Shown piece by piece: positions 56,582 to 64,000 of a DNA stretch of 64,000 nucleotides (positions within the stretch are counted from its first letter, which is position 1; each line of letters opens with the position of its first letter). The notes under the pieces were generated by a model. That model searched no databases. It worked only from the letters and a program-made list of their open reading frames with translations, and was not told the origin of the DNA. The stretch is from Hymenobacter rubidus (GTDB lineage Bacteria; Bacteroidota; Bacteroidia; Cytophagales; Hymenobacteraceae): contig NZ_JAERQF010000003.1 in NCBI RefSeq assembly GCF_016734815.1, positions 238,452 through 302,451 on the forward strand, in the 5' to 3' direction. A program made the position numbers and the translations under genes.

Positions 56582-57507
56582 GCGAGTACGAAAACGATAG
56601 CGCCTACCATCGGCCCGTGATGCTGGCTCAGTGCCTGGCCGCGCTCGACCTGCAGCCCGGCGGCCGCTACGTCGACGTCACTTTTGGTGGCGGCGGCCAC
56701 TCGGCCCGCATCCTCGAAAAGCTCACCACCGGCCACCTCTACAGCTTCGACCAAGACGCTGATGCCGAGGCCGAAGCACAAAAGTTGGTTAGCTCACAGT
56801 TTACATTTGTAAAGGCTAATTTCCGTGAGTTAACAACTGAGCTGCAGCAGCTTGGTGTTTTGCCGGTTGATGGCTTACTGGCCGATTTGGGCGTTAGCTC
56901 GCACCAGTTTGATACGCCTGAGCGTGGGTTCTCCACCCGTTTCGACGGGCCCCTGGACATGCGCATGGACCCCGACGGCCCCCTCACCGCCGCCGATATT
57001 CTCAACGACTACAAGGAAGCCGACCTGCACCGCATCTTCGGGATGTATGGGGAGGTAACCAATGCCCGCACCCTGGCCCAGACCATTGGCGCGGCTCGGC
57101 GCGGCCGGCGCCTCGAAAGCATTGCCGAGCTAAAGCAAGGCATCCTGCCCTGCACGCCGCGCGGCAAAGAGAACAAGTACCTGGCCCAGGTTTTTCAGGC
57201 CCTGCGCATTGAGGTGAACCAGGAAATGCAGGCCCTACAGGAAATGCTGCTGCAAACCGCCGAGGTGCTGCGGCCCGGCGGCCGGCTGGTGGTGCTCAGC
57301 TACCACTCGTTGGAAGACCGGCTGGTGAAAAATTTTATTGGCAAGGGAAAGTTTTTTGGCTCGGTCGAAAAAGACTTCTTTGGCAATGAAAGCAAGCCGT
57401 TTGAGGCCGTGAACCGAAGACCCGAAGAAGCCGACCCCGCCGAAATTGCACTGAACAGCCGCGCCAGAAGTGCTAAATTGCGAGTTGCAATCAGGACGAA
57501 TGATTAA
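56578..57507 (+). CDS. rsmH: 16S rRNA (cytosine-1402-N4)-methyltransferase RsmH
   Basis: 309 residues. S-adenosylmethionine binding VDVTFGGGGHSARILE (about 32-47), then LLADLGVSSHQFDTPERGFS and the catalytic-region LVVLSYHSLEDRLVKNFI. Ends in AIRTND. Starts within the mraZ stop (ATGA overlap), implying translational coupling. The stop codon TAA lies inside an AT-rich inverted repeat, which then separates it from ftsL. Confidence 0.96.
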   Translation: MSEYENDSAYHRPVMLAQCLAALDLQPGGRYVDVTFGGGGHSARILEKLTTGHLYSFDQDADAEAEAQKLVSSQFTFVKANFRELTTELQQLGVLPVDGLLADLGVSSHQFDTPERGFSTRFDGPLDMRMDPDGPLTAADILNDYKEADLHRIFGMYGEVTNARTLAQTIGAARRGRRLESIAELKQGILPCTPRGKENKYLAQVFQALRIEVNQEMQALQEMLLQTAEVLRPGGRLVVLSYHSLEDRLVKNFIGKGKFFGSVEKDFFGNESKPFEAVNRRPEEADPAEIALNSRARSAKLRVAIRTND

Positions 57508-57596
57508 AAATTAAAAATGAACAATTAAAAATGAGCTTATTACCGACCTTGTCAACTGCTAATTTTTAATTTTCAACCGCCTCATTTTTAATTAAT
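57503..57596. repeat. AT-rich inverted repeat (family E, copy E2), rsmH to ftsL
   Basis: Left arm ATTAAAAATTAAAAATGAAC onward (57503-57535) and right arm CTAATTTTTAATTTTCAACC, then GCCTCATTTTTAATTAAT (57559-57596) pair imperfectly. It contains the rsmH TAA stop and ends 2 nt before the ftsL start codon. It is an AT island inside a GC-rich operon. Confidence 0.8.
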
Positions 57597-57598
57597 AA

Positions 57599-58525
57599 AT
57601 GGCTGCCAACACGCTCCGCCCTACTAATACCCCGCGCCGGGCCAATGTGCCTCGTCCGGTAGCCGCGCCCGAGCCGGAGGAGCAGGCCGCCCCCCCGGTG
57701 GCCGAGGAGGTACTGCCCGAGCCTGAACCCACACCGGCACCGGTACGGGAAAAGCGTCGGCGCGAGCCCAAGGCAGAAACACGCCCCCGTAGCTCCTGGA
57801 GTATCTTTTCGCTGCTGGACCGGGTGACGAGCGTCGACACCTTGTTTCAGGATGGCCTGCCGGTGCGCTACCTGCCCAAGCTCTTGTTTGTGATGCTGCT
57901 CACGCTGCTTTACATCGGCAACACGCACTACGGTAACCGCATGAACCGCAACATTCAGCGCCTCAAACAGGAGACGGAAGACTTGCGCGCCGACTATACC
58001 ACCCTGAAATCGGACTACATGGAGGCCAGCAAGCAGAGCGAGGTGGCCCGCAAAGTGGCCGCCATCGGGCTGGTGGAAAGCTCGTCGCCGCCGTTCCGCA
58101 TCACAGTGCCCGCCGGCCACCTCGACGCGGCCGAACTGGAACTGATGCCCGTGCTAACCGCCGATACCCTGGCCGCCCGCGCCGCCCGCGACTCGGCAGC
58201 TGCCATTCAGGCTGATATGCTGGCTGGGCGCAAGCGCACTGCCACGGAGAGTGACGTGGACAGCGGGCCCGAAATCATTGCCCCGCCCCAGCCGTTGGCC
58301 GGCGATTCTGCCAGTGCCCCGGTAGTACAGGCAGCGCCAGCGCACCGGATTGCGCCGCAAAACGTGAAAGCTAAGTCGAGTAAGAAAGCTCCGGCGAAAC
58401 CCGTGGCGGCTCGACGCAAGCCAGCTGCTACTAAGCCCAACAGCAAGCCAAGGGTACAAAAAAGTACTAGTACGCACAAAGCAAAAGCGCCAGCTAAACA
58501 ACCGGTTAAAGCCCATTCCCGATGA
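57599..58525 (+). CDS. ftsL: FtsL-like divisome protein with long N- and C-terminal extensions
   Basis: 308 residues; position between rsmH and the division transpeptidase identifies it as FtsL. N-terminal Pro/Glu-rich segment (about 1-65), one membrane helix (about 98-117, LPKLLFVMLLTLLYIGNTHY), then a coiled coil (about 118-165: IQRLKQETEDLRADYTTLKS). The C-terminal 100+ residues are Ala/Lys/Pro-rich (SSKKAPAKPVAARRKPAATK), histone-H1-like, and would be periplasmic. Typical FtsL is 100-150 residues. It overlaps the transpeptidase gene by 4 bp (ATGA). Confidence 0.85.
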   Translation: MAANTLRPTNTPRRANVPRPVAAPEPEEQAAPPVAEEVLPEPEPTPAPVREKRRREPKAETRPRSSWSIFSLLDRVTSVDTLFQDGLPVRYLPKLLFVMLLTLLYIGNTHYGNRMNRNIQRLKQETEDLRADYTTLKSDYMEASKQSEVARKVAAIGLVESSSPPFRITVPAGHLDAAELELMPVLTADTLAARAARDSAAAIQADMLAGRKRTATESDVDSGPEIIAPPQPLAGDSASAPVVQAAPAHRIAPQNVKAKSSKKAPAKPVAARRKPAATKPNSKPRVQKSTSTHKAKAPAKQPVKAHSR

Positions 58526-61008
58526 AAGGCAGCGTTAAGAAATCCATCGTTACGCGGGTGCGGCTGGCCTTTTTGGGGGTAGCCGTGTTTTCGTGCGCCA
58601 TTTTCTGGAAAGCCACGCGCATTCAGTTCAAGGAAGGCGAGAAGTGGCGGGCATTGGAGCAGGAGCGGCGCATCAGCTACCAGGAAGTGCCGGCCACGCG
58701 GGGTACCATCTATGCCGGCGACGGCAAGAGCATTATGGCCACTTCGCTGCCCTTTTACCGGGTGGCCTGGGACCCCGGCGTGGTGGACAAAGCTGTTTTC
58801 AGAGCCGGCGTTGACTCGCTGGCCTGGCACCTTTCGCACTTCTTTGGCGACCGTAGCGTGCAGGAATACAAGCGCCGGCTGACCAACGCGCGCAACCCCG
58901 ACGGCGACCCGGTGCGCTACATTCGGTTGAACTCGCGGCAAATCAACTTTCAGGAAAAGAAGCAGCTGGCCAGCTGGCCCATTTTTCGGGAAAAGCGCAA
59001 CCGGGGCGGTGTCATTTTTGAAAAGGTGGACAAGCGGTTCCGGCCTTTTGGCGGCTTGGCGCAGCGCACCATCGGCTTCGTGAACGAGGACCACCACGGG
59101 GCGGGCCTGGAATACACGTTTGAGCAAAGCCTGGCCGGCAAGCCCGGCGAGGCGCTGTTTGAGCGGGTGCCGGGCGGTGTGAAGCCGGTGTACGACGGCA
59201 CCGAAGTCAAGCCCCTGCCGGGCTACGACGTGAAAACGACGCTCGACATCAACCTGCAGGACGTGGCCGAAAATGCCCTCTACAAGTCGCTGGTCGACAA
59301 CAACGCCCAGTATGGCTGCGTGATTCTGATGGAAGTGGCCACCGGCGAAATCAAGGCCGTGGCCAACCTGGGCAAAGCCTCGGACGATACCTATAAGGAG
59401 GACTACAACTACGCCTTTGCCGACCAGGGCCGCACCGAGCCGGGCTCCACGTTTAAGCTGGCATCGATGATGGCCCTGTTTGAGGCCCGGCCCAATGTGA
59501 CGCTTGAGGACATGGTGGACACAGGCAACGGCCGCATGTACGTGGGCGGCGCCGTGAAGTCGGACTCGCACGGCTACGGCCGCATCACGGTGCAGCAAGT
59601 GTTTGAGAAGTCCAGCAACATTGGCGTGGCCAAGCTGGTGGACAAATACTTTTCCGGCAACCCGACCGAATACACCGACTACCTCAAAAAATTCGGGCTC
59701 GACAAGCCGCTGGGCTTCCAGATGGCCGGCGAGGCGCTGCCTTACGTGAAGGACCCGAAAGACCGCAGCTGGAGCCGTACCTCGCTCACCACCATGAGCA
59801 TTGGCTACGAGCTGAAGCTGGCGCCCCTGCAAACCCTGGCTTTCTACAATGCCGTGGCCAACGGCGGCGTGAAGGTGCAGCCCATCATCGTGAAGGAAAT
59901 CAAGGAGGCCGACCAGGTGCTGCAAACCAATGAAGCCAAGGTGCTAAACCCCAAAATCTGCTCCGATGCCACGCTGGCCAAGGTAAAGTCGATGATGGAA
60001 GGGGTGGTGCTAGCCGGCACCGCCCGCAGCATCCGGCCCAAGGACTACAGCATCGCGGGCAAAACCGGCACGGCCTGGAAGTTCAAAAACGGCCAGTACA
60101 CCAAGACGTATTCGACCAGCTTTGTGGGGTATTTCCCGGCCGACAAGCCCAAGTACAGCTGCATTGTGGTGGTGGACTCGCCCCGCAACGGCCGCATCTA
60201 CGGGGCCGACGTGGCCGCGCCGGTGTTCCGCGAAGTGGCCGACAAGTGCATGGCCCGCGACCTGCTCTCGCAGCGCCCGCTGCTGGCCAAAGCCCGCCTG
60301 AACAAAAGCCACGTGCCCTTGGTGCGCGCCGGCATGCAGGACGAGCTGGCCTTGGTATGCCAAAAGCTGGGCCTATCGGGCAACACCCAGGCCACCGGCG
60401 GCGAGGAATGGGTGCGCGCGGCTTCCGACACTGCTTTCCACGCCCGCACGGTGGCGCTGGTGGTGAACCCGGTGCGCACCGGCCGGGTGCCGCAGGTTCG
60501 CGGCCTGAGCCTGCGCGATGCCTTGTTTCTGCTCGAAAACCGGGGTCTGCACGTGCGGGCCCTGGGGTCGGGGCGCGTGCGCGAACAGTCGTTGCCCGCG
60601 GGCTCGCCCATTAAGCGCGGCGACGTCATTACCCTTAACCTGGCCGAATCGGGCCCGCGTTTGGCCGCGCCCACGGCTCTGCCCGAACCCGAACACACCG
60701 ACCTCGCCGAAAACAAGCTTCTGGTGCCGGTTGACCTGGAAACCGCCGCCAAAGCAGCCAAGCCCTTTGCCGCCGGCACCAAAGCACGGGTACTGCCTGC
60801 GGCTCCCGAACGCTCGGCCGGCGTGAAGCCCAACGCCAAACCCAGCAAGCCCACGGCCCGGCCCACGTCACCCAGACCGGCCGCAACCGCCCCCAACGCC
60901 TCCGCGAAAGCAACCAACAAACCCAAAGAAGCCACCCATCAGCCGGACGCCACTAAACCCGCCCGAAAGCAGCCCGCTCCGGCCAAGCCCGTGGTGCGCC
61001 GCGCCTGA
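58522..61008 (+). CDS. ftsI: Division-specific penicillin-binding protein (FtsI/PBP3-like, PASTA)
   Basis: 828 residues, larger than usual. Membrane anchor (about 10-30), dimerisation domain, and transpeptidase domain with the three active-site motifs: STFK in PGSTFKLASM (Ser about 311), SSN in FEKSSNIGV and KTGT in AGKTGTAWKF. One PASTA domain follows (about 645-705, VPQVRGLSLRDALFLLENRG). After it is a ~120-residue Lys/Pro/Ala-rich tail similar to the one on FtsL (NAKPSKPTARPTSPRPAATA). It synthesises septal cross-links. Followed after 85 nt (with an inverted repeat) by murE. Confidence 0.93.
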   Translation: MKGSVKKSIVTRVRLAFLGVAVFSCAIFWKATRIQFKEGEKWRALEQERRISYQEVPATRGTIYAGDGKSIMATSLPFYRVAWDPGVVDKAVFRAGVDSLAWHLSHFFGDRSVQEYKRRLTNARNPDGDPVRYIRLNSRQINFQEKKQLASWPIFREKRNRGGVIFEKVDKRFRPFGGLAQRTIGFVNEDHHGAGLEYTFEQSLAGKPGEALFERVPGGVKPVYDGTEVKPLPGYDVKTTLDINLQDVAENALYKSLVDNNAQYGCVILMEVATGEIKAVANLGKASDDTYKEDYNYAFADQGRTEPGSTFKLASMMALFEARPNVTLEDMVDTGNGRMYVGGAVKSDSHGYGRITVQQVFEKSSNIGVAKLVDKYFSGNPTEYTDYLKKFGLDKPLGFQMAGEALPYVKDPKDRSWSRTSLTTMSIGYELKLAPLQTLAFYNAVANGGVKVQPIIVKEIKEADQVLQTNEAKVLNPKICSDATLAKVKSMMEGVVLAGTARSIRPKDYSIAGKTGTAWKFKNGQYTKTYSTSFVGYFPADKPKYSCIVVVDSPRNGRIYGADVAAPVFREVADKCMARDLLSQRPLLAKARLNKSHVPLVRAGMQDELALVCQKLGLSGNTQATGGEEWVRAASDTAFHARTVALVVNPVRTGRVPQVRGLSLRDALFLLENRGLHVRALGSGRVREQSLPAGSPIKRGDVITLNLAESGPRLAAPTALPEPEHTDLAENKLLVPVDLETAAKAAKPFAAGTKARVLPAAPERSAGVKPNAKPSKPTARPTSPRPAATAPNASAKATNKPKEATHQPDATKPARKQPAPAKPVVRRA

Positions 61009-61011
61009 ATC

Positions 61012-61086
61012 AGTTAAAAATCATGAGTTAAAAGCTAAAACGGCAGAATGTCTCAACGCTTAACTCATAATTTTTAACTCATAACT
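61012..61086. repeat. AT-rich inverted repeat (family E, copy E3), ftsI to murE
   Basis: Left arm AGTTAAAAATCATGAGTTAA, then AAG (61012-61034) and right arm CTTAACTCATAATTTTTAAC, then TCATAACT (61059-61086) pair with few mismatches. It starts 3 nt after the ftsI stop and ends 6 nt before the murE start, filling the gap between two dcw genes. Confidence 0.85.
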
Positions 61087-61092
61087 CCCCAC

Positions 61093-62565
61093 ATGATTTC
61101 CCTGCCGCTTTTTTCTTTGCTTACCGATGTGAACGTGCTGGCCCAGCACGGCCCCACCGACGTGCCCATCACCGGCCTTACGCTCGACTCGCGCGAGGCG
61201 GGCCCCGGCGTGGCCTTCTGCGCCCTGCGCGGCACCGCCACCGATGGCCACAAGTTCATCGAAGGGGCAGTTGAAAAAGGTCTGGCGGCGGTAATCTGCG
61301 AAGAGTTGCCGGCAGTGCTGAACCCCGCCACGGCCTACGTGCTGGTGCCGGACAGTGCCGAGGCGCTGGGCCACATGGCGGCCGCCTTTCATGGCCACCC
61401 GTCGCGGCAGCTCAAACTGATTGGCGTGACGGGCACCAACGGCAAAACCACTTGCGCCACCTTGCTGCACAAATTGCTGCGCGAGCTGGGCTACCACTCC
61501 GGCCTGCTGAGCACAGTGCAGAATCAGATTGACGAAGAGGTAATCCCGAGTACGCACACCACTCCCGACGCCATTCGGCTGAATGCGCTGCTGGCCCGCA
61601 TGGTGGCCGCCGGCTGCACCCACGCTTGCATGGAAGTGAGCAGCCACGCCGTGGCCCAGCACCGCATCACGGGGCTGCGCTTCGCGGGCGGCGTATTCAC
61701 CAACCTCACCCACGACCACCTCGACTACCACGGCACGTTCGATAATTACCTGAAGGCCAAAAAAGCCTTCTTCGATGCCCTGCCCAAAACGGCCTTCGCC
61801 CTCACCAATGCCGACGACAAGCGCGGCCCGGTGATGCTGCAAAACACCGTTGCCCGCCGCGAAACCTACTCCCTGCGCGGCGCGGCCACCTTCCGGGCCA
61901 AGCTCGTGGCCAACGAAGTCCACGGCCTGCACCTTGAAATTGAAGGCCGCGAAATCCTGTTTCGCCTCATTGGCGTGTTCAACGCCTACAACCTGCTGGC
62001 TGTGTACGGCGCCGCCGTGCTGCTAGGGGAGGAGCCCACCGAAGTCCTCACCATCCTCTCGGGCCTGACCACGGCGCCCGGTCGCTTCGAGCCGGTGGTA
62101 TCGGCCCGGCAAGGCATCACGGGCATCATCGACTACGCCCACACGCCCGATGCGCTGGAAAACGTGCTGCAAACCCTGCACGAAATCCGGCAGCCCAGCC
62201 AGCACATCATCACGGTGGTGGGCTGCGGCGGCAACCGCGACGCCGCCAAGCGCCCCGTCATGGCCAACCTGGCCGCCCGCCTCTCCAACCGCGTGATTCT
62301 CACCGCCGATAACCCGCGCTTCGAGGACCCGTTAGAAATTCTGGCCCAGATGCAGGCCGGCGTCACCGCCCCCGATTCGGCCAAGGTGCAAACCGTGCCC
62401 GACCGCCGCACGGCCATCGAAACCGCCGTGCAATTGGCCGGCCCCCACGACATTGTGCTGGTGGCCGGCAAAGGCCACGAAAATTATCAGGAAATTCGCG
62501 GCGTCAAGTCGCATTTCGATGATAAGGAGGTGCTGACCGATGTTTTTTCACAATTGAACAAGTAA
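61093..62565 (+). CDS. murE: UDP-MurNAc-Ala-Glu:meso-diaminopimelate ligase MurE
   Basis: 490 residues. ATP-binding GVTGTNGKTT (about 114-123), THDHLDYHGTFDNYLKAK (about 210-227), and the DAP-specific DNPR motif in LTADNPRFEDP (about 411). The final KGHENYQEI is near the C-terminus. The DNPR motif means the third residue of the stem peptide is meso-diaminopimelate rather than lysine. The cytosolic step adds DAP to UDP-MurNAc-Ala-Glu. A family A palindrome starts 2 nt after the stop. Confidence 0.96.
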   Translation: MISLPLFSLLTDVNVLAQHGPTDVPITGLTLDSREAGPGVAFCALRGTATDGHKFIEGAVEKGLAAVICEELPAVLNPATAYVLVPDSAEALGHMAAAFHGHPSRQLKLIGVTGTNGKTTCATLLHKLLRELGYHSGLLSTVQNQIDEEVIPSTHTTPDAIRLNALLARMVAAGCTHACMEVSSHAVAQHRITGLRFAGGVFTNLTHDHLDYHGTFDNYLKAKKAFFDALPKTAFALTNADDKRGPVMLQNTVARRETYSLRGAATFRAKLVANEVHGLHLEIEGREILFRLIGVFNAYNLLAVYGAAVLLGEEPTEVLTILSGLTTAPGRFEPVVSARQGITGIIDYAHTPDALENVLQTLHEIRQPSQHIITVVGCGGNRDAAKRPVMANLAARLSNRVILTADNPRFEDPLEILAQMQAGVTAPDSAKVQTVPDRRTAIETAVQLAGPHDIVLVAGKGHENYQEIRGVKSHFDDKEVLTDVFSQLNK

Positions 62566-62567
62566 TA

Positions 62568-62669
62568 GAACGTCATGCTGAGCGCAGCCGAAGCATCTCT
62601 ACTGCGCAAGTAATCCAATTGAGCCAACGAAGCGGTAGAGATGCTTCGGCTGCGCTCAGCATGACGTTC
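62568..62669. repeat. Family A palindrome (copy A9), murE to mraY
   Basis: Arms 62568-62600 (GAACGTCATGCTGAGCGCAG onward to CATCTCT) and 62637-62669 are perfect reverse complements over 33 bp, variable middle GCAGCC / GGCTGC. The spacer CACAAGTAATCCAATTGAGCC-like sequence resembles that of A1. It starts 2 nt after the murE stop and ends 22 nt before mraY. Confidence 0.93.
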
Positions 62670-62691
62670 TGGCTTTTTAAAGCCCTCCAGA

Positions 62692-63912
62692 ATGCTTTAT
62701 TACCTCTTTCGTTACCTGCACGACCATTTCCACCTGCCCGGCACCGGGGTGTTTCAGTACACCACGTTCCGGGCCGGGCTGGCGGTGGTCATCTCCCTGC
62801 TTATTGCCCAGACGTTTGGCCACCGCCTCATCCGGCTGCTGCAAAAAAAACAGGTCGGCGAGAGCATTCGCGACCTGGGCCTGCAAGGGCAGAACGAGAA
62901 GAAAGGCACCCCGACCATGGGCGGCCTCATCATCATTCTGGCCATTCTGGTGCCGGTAATTTTACTAGCCCGCCTGCGCAACATCTACATCATTCTCATG
63001 ATATTGAGCACGGTGTGGCTGGGCCTGATTGGCTTTCTGGACGACTATATTAAGGTGTTCCGCAAGAACAAGGAGGGTCTGAGCGGCCGCTTCAAGGTGC
63101 TGGGCCAGGTGGGCCTGGGCGTGACAGTGGGCTGGGTGCTGTTTTACAGCAACGAAATCACGGTGCGCGAGTACCTGATGCCCAACGGACAGTTCTCGGC
63201 CATCGAGGCTACCAAAGTGTTCAAAGACGTGCATTTGATGATAACCACGGTGCCGTTTATGAAGAATAACGAGCTGAACTACGGCGACTTATTCGCCTCG
63301 GCGGGCACGCTGTTCAACGGCCTCTACGGCTTGCTTTACATCCCTATCGTCATCTTCCTGATTACGGCCGTAAGCAACGGCGCCAACATCACCGACGGTC
63401 TTGACGGGCTGGCGGCCGGTACGTCGGCCATCATTGGCATCACGCTGGCCATCTTCGCCTTTGTGAGTGGTAACGCTTTGCTGGCTGATTACCTGGATGT
63501 TATGTTTATTCCGGACTCCGGCGAGCTGGTTATTTTTTGTACGGCATTTGTCGGGGCTTGCATTGGCTTTTTGTGGTACAACAGCTACCCGGCGCAGGTT
63601 TTCATGGGCGACACGGGCTCGCTGGCGTTGGGCGGCATCATTGCCGTGCTGGCCCTCATTGTACGGAAGGAACTGCTGATTCCGGTGCTGTGTGGTATTT
63701 TTCTGGTTGAAAATCTGTCGGTTATCGTGCAGGTGAGCTACTTCAAATACACCCGCAAGAAGTACGGCGAAGGCCGCCGCCTGCTGCGCATGTCGCCGCT
63801 GCACCACCACTACCAGAAGCTGGGCTACCACGAATCGAAAATTGTTTCCCGCTTCTGGATTGTGGGTATCATGCTGGCTGTCATTACCTTGGTTACGCTC
63901 AAATTGCGCTAA
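62692..63912 (+). CDS. mraY: Phospho-N-acetylmuramoyl-pentapeptide-transferase MraY
   Basis: A 406-residue polytopic enzyme that makes lipid I from UDP-MurNAc-pentapeptide and undecaprenyl phosphate. About ten membrane helices. Conserved motifs: [14 protein letters not shown] (about 73), [20 protein letters not shown] (about 108-127), [13 protein letters not shown] (about 232-244, with catalytic Asp) and [12 protein letters not shown]. Bacteroidota forms have a longer loop near residue 170, consistent with the length. Last gene in the window; murD or ftsW would be expected next. Confidence 0.96.
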   Translation: MLYYLFRYLHDHFHLPGTGVFQYTTFRAGLAVVISLLIAQTFGHRLIRLLQKKQVGESIRDLGLQGQNEKKGTPTMGGLIIILAILVPVILLARLRNIYIILMILSTVWLGLIGFLDDYIKVFRKNKEGLSGRFKVLGQVGLGVTVGWVLFYSNEITVREYLMPNGQFSAIEATKVFKDVHLMITTVPFMKNNELNYGDLFASAGTLFNGLYGLLYIPIVIFLITAVSNGANITDGLDGLAAGTSAIIGITLAIFAFVSGNALLADYLDVMFIPDSGELVIFCTAFVGACIGFLWYNSYPAQVFMGDTGSLALGGIIAVLALIVRKELLIPVLCGIFLVENLSVIVQVSYFKYTRKKYGEGRRLLRMSPLHHHYQKLGYHESKIVSRFWIVGIMLAVITLVTLKLR

Positions 63913-63919
63913 GTAAAAT

Positions 63920-63961
63920 TTCTCGCGGAGGTCCGCAGAGGCGAACGCAGAGGTTCGCAGT
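63920..63961. repeat. CGCGGAGG / CGCAGAGG-type repeat fragment
   Basis: TTCTCGCGGAGGTCCGCAGA, then GGCGAACGCAGAGGTTCGC is a short direct-repeat motif (CGCGGAGG, CGCAGAGG, CGCAGAGG) 7 nt after the mraY stop. Similar Gly-Arg-coding-like units occur between genes in Bacteroidota. The element may continue beyond the window. Confidence 0.45.
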
Positions 63962-64000
63962 GGATAGCCTTTGGGAGCCCTTGCGTTCGCCCCTCCGGGC

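Noticed and set aside
1..64000. CRISPR array, rRNA operon, prophage or insertion sequence
   Set aside because: No regularly spaced direct repeats with unique spacers, no rRNA signature sequence, no integrase/transposase or phage structural genes were found on either strand.

Overview
The window is a GC-rich chromosomal segment of a Bacteroidota bacterium, most likely Hymenobacter or a close relative (Cytophagales). The evidence is TonB-dependent receptors with N-terminal carboxypeptidase-like domains paired with a DUF4249 lipoprotein, HYC_CC_PP, DUF418 and DUF4890-type proteins, a meso-DAP-type MurE, long coding-like antisense frames typical of high GC, almost no Shine-Dalgarno sequences, and Bacteroidota-style promoters (TTG-N19-TAnnTTTG ahead of mraZ). 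I find 55 intact protein genes, one SDR pseudogene and one tRNA-Leu(CAA). There is no rRNA, CRISPR array, prophage or transposase.

Layout: 0-8.8 kb holds an outer-membrane barrel, sppA, purine nucleoside phosphorylase, a DUF4249/TonB-receptor pair and thioredoxin. 8.9-15.5 kb holds sbcC and sbcD, same strand but separated by an opposing, tail-anchored alpha/beta hydrolase. 15.6-18.5 kb holds a CstB-like persulfide dioxygenase-rhodanese with a small membrane protein, then two tandem DUF4890-like paralogues. 18.8-34.3 kb is mixed: amino-acid permease, DUF418 protein, a TPR histidine kinase with its NarL-type regulator, a lectin-OmpA protein, a divergent paralogue pair, an AI-2E-type permease, a lactonase and an orphan PAS kinase. 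34.5-44.5 kb holds the SDR remnant beside tRNA-Leu, an ABM-HscB fusion ORF, an esterase lipoprotein, a SAM hydrolase, phoH, GNAT, PhyH, comEC and an enoyl-CoA hydratase.

44.5-52.1 kb is a carotenoid island, all on the + strand: crtZ, a MerR regulator carrying the B12/light-sensing residues of CarH/LitR, an ECF sigma factor, crtI, crtB, a TPR-like secreted protein, ispH and crtW. Together these suggest a photoregulated ketocarotenoid pathway whose isoprenoid supply gene is built in; the cyclase and the GGPP synthase must lie elsewhere. 52.4-55.8 kb is a probable metal-handling set (HYC_CC_PP, TonB receptor, HMA protein). 56.1-63.9 kb is the start of the dcw cell-division/peptidoglycan cluster: mraZ, rsmH, ftsL, ftsI, murE, mraY.

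The most striking structure is not in the genes. At least five families of intergenic inverted repeats punctuate the window, usually within 0-40 nt of a stop codon. They sometimes supply the stop codon itself or the last residues of the upstream protein. Some are nested in each other (51.1 kb, 5.1 kb, 52.1 kb) and three interrupt the dcw cluster. Paired changes in the two arms keep them self-complementary. They look like mobile, non-autonomous palindromes acting as, or tolerated as, 3'-end RNA structures.
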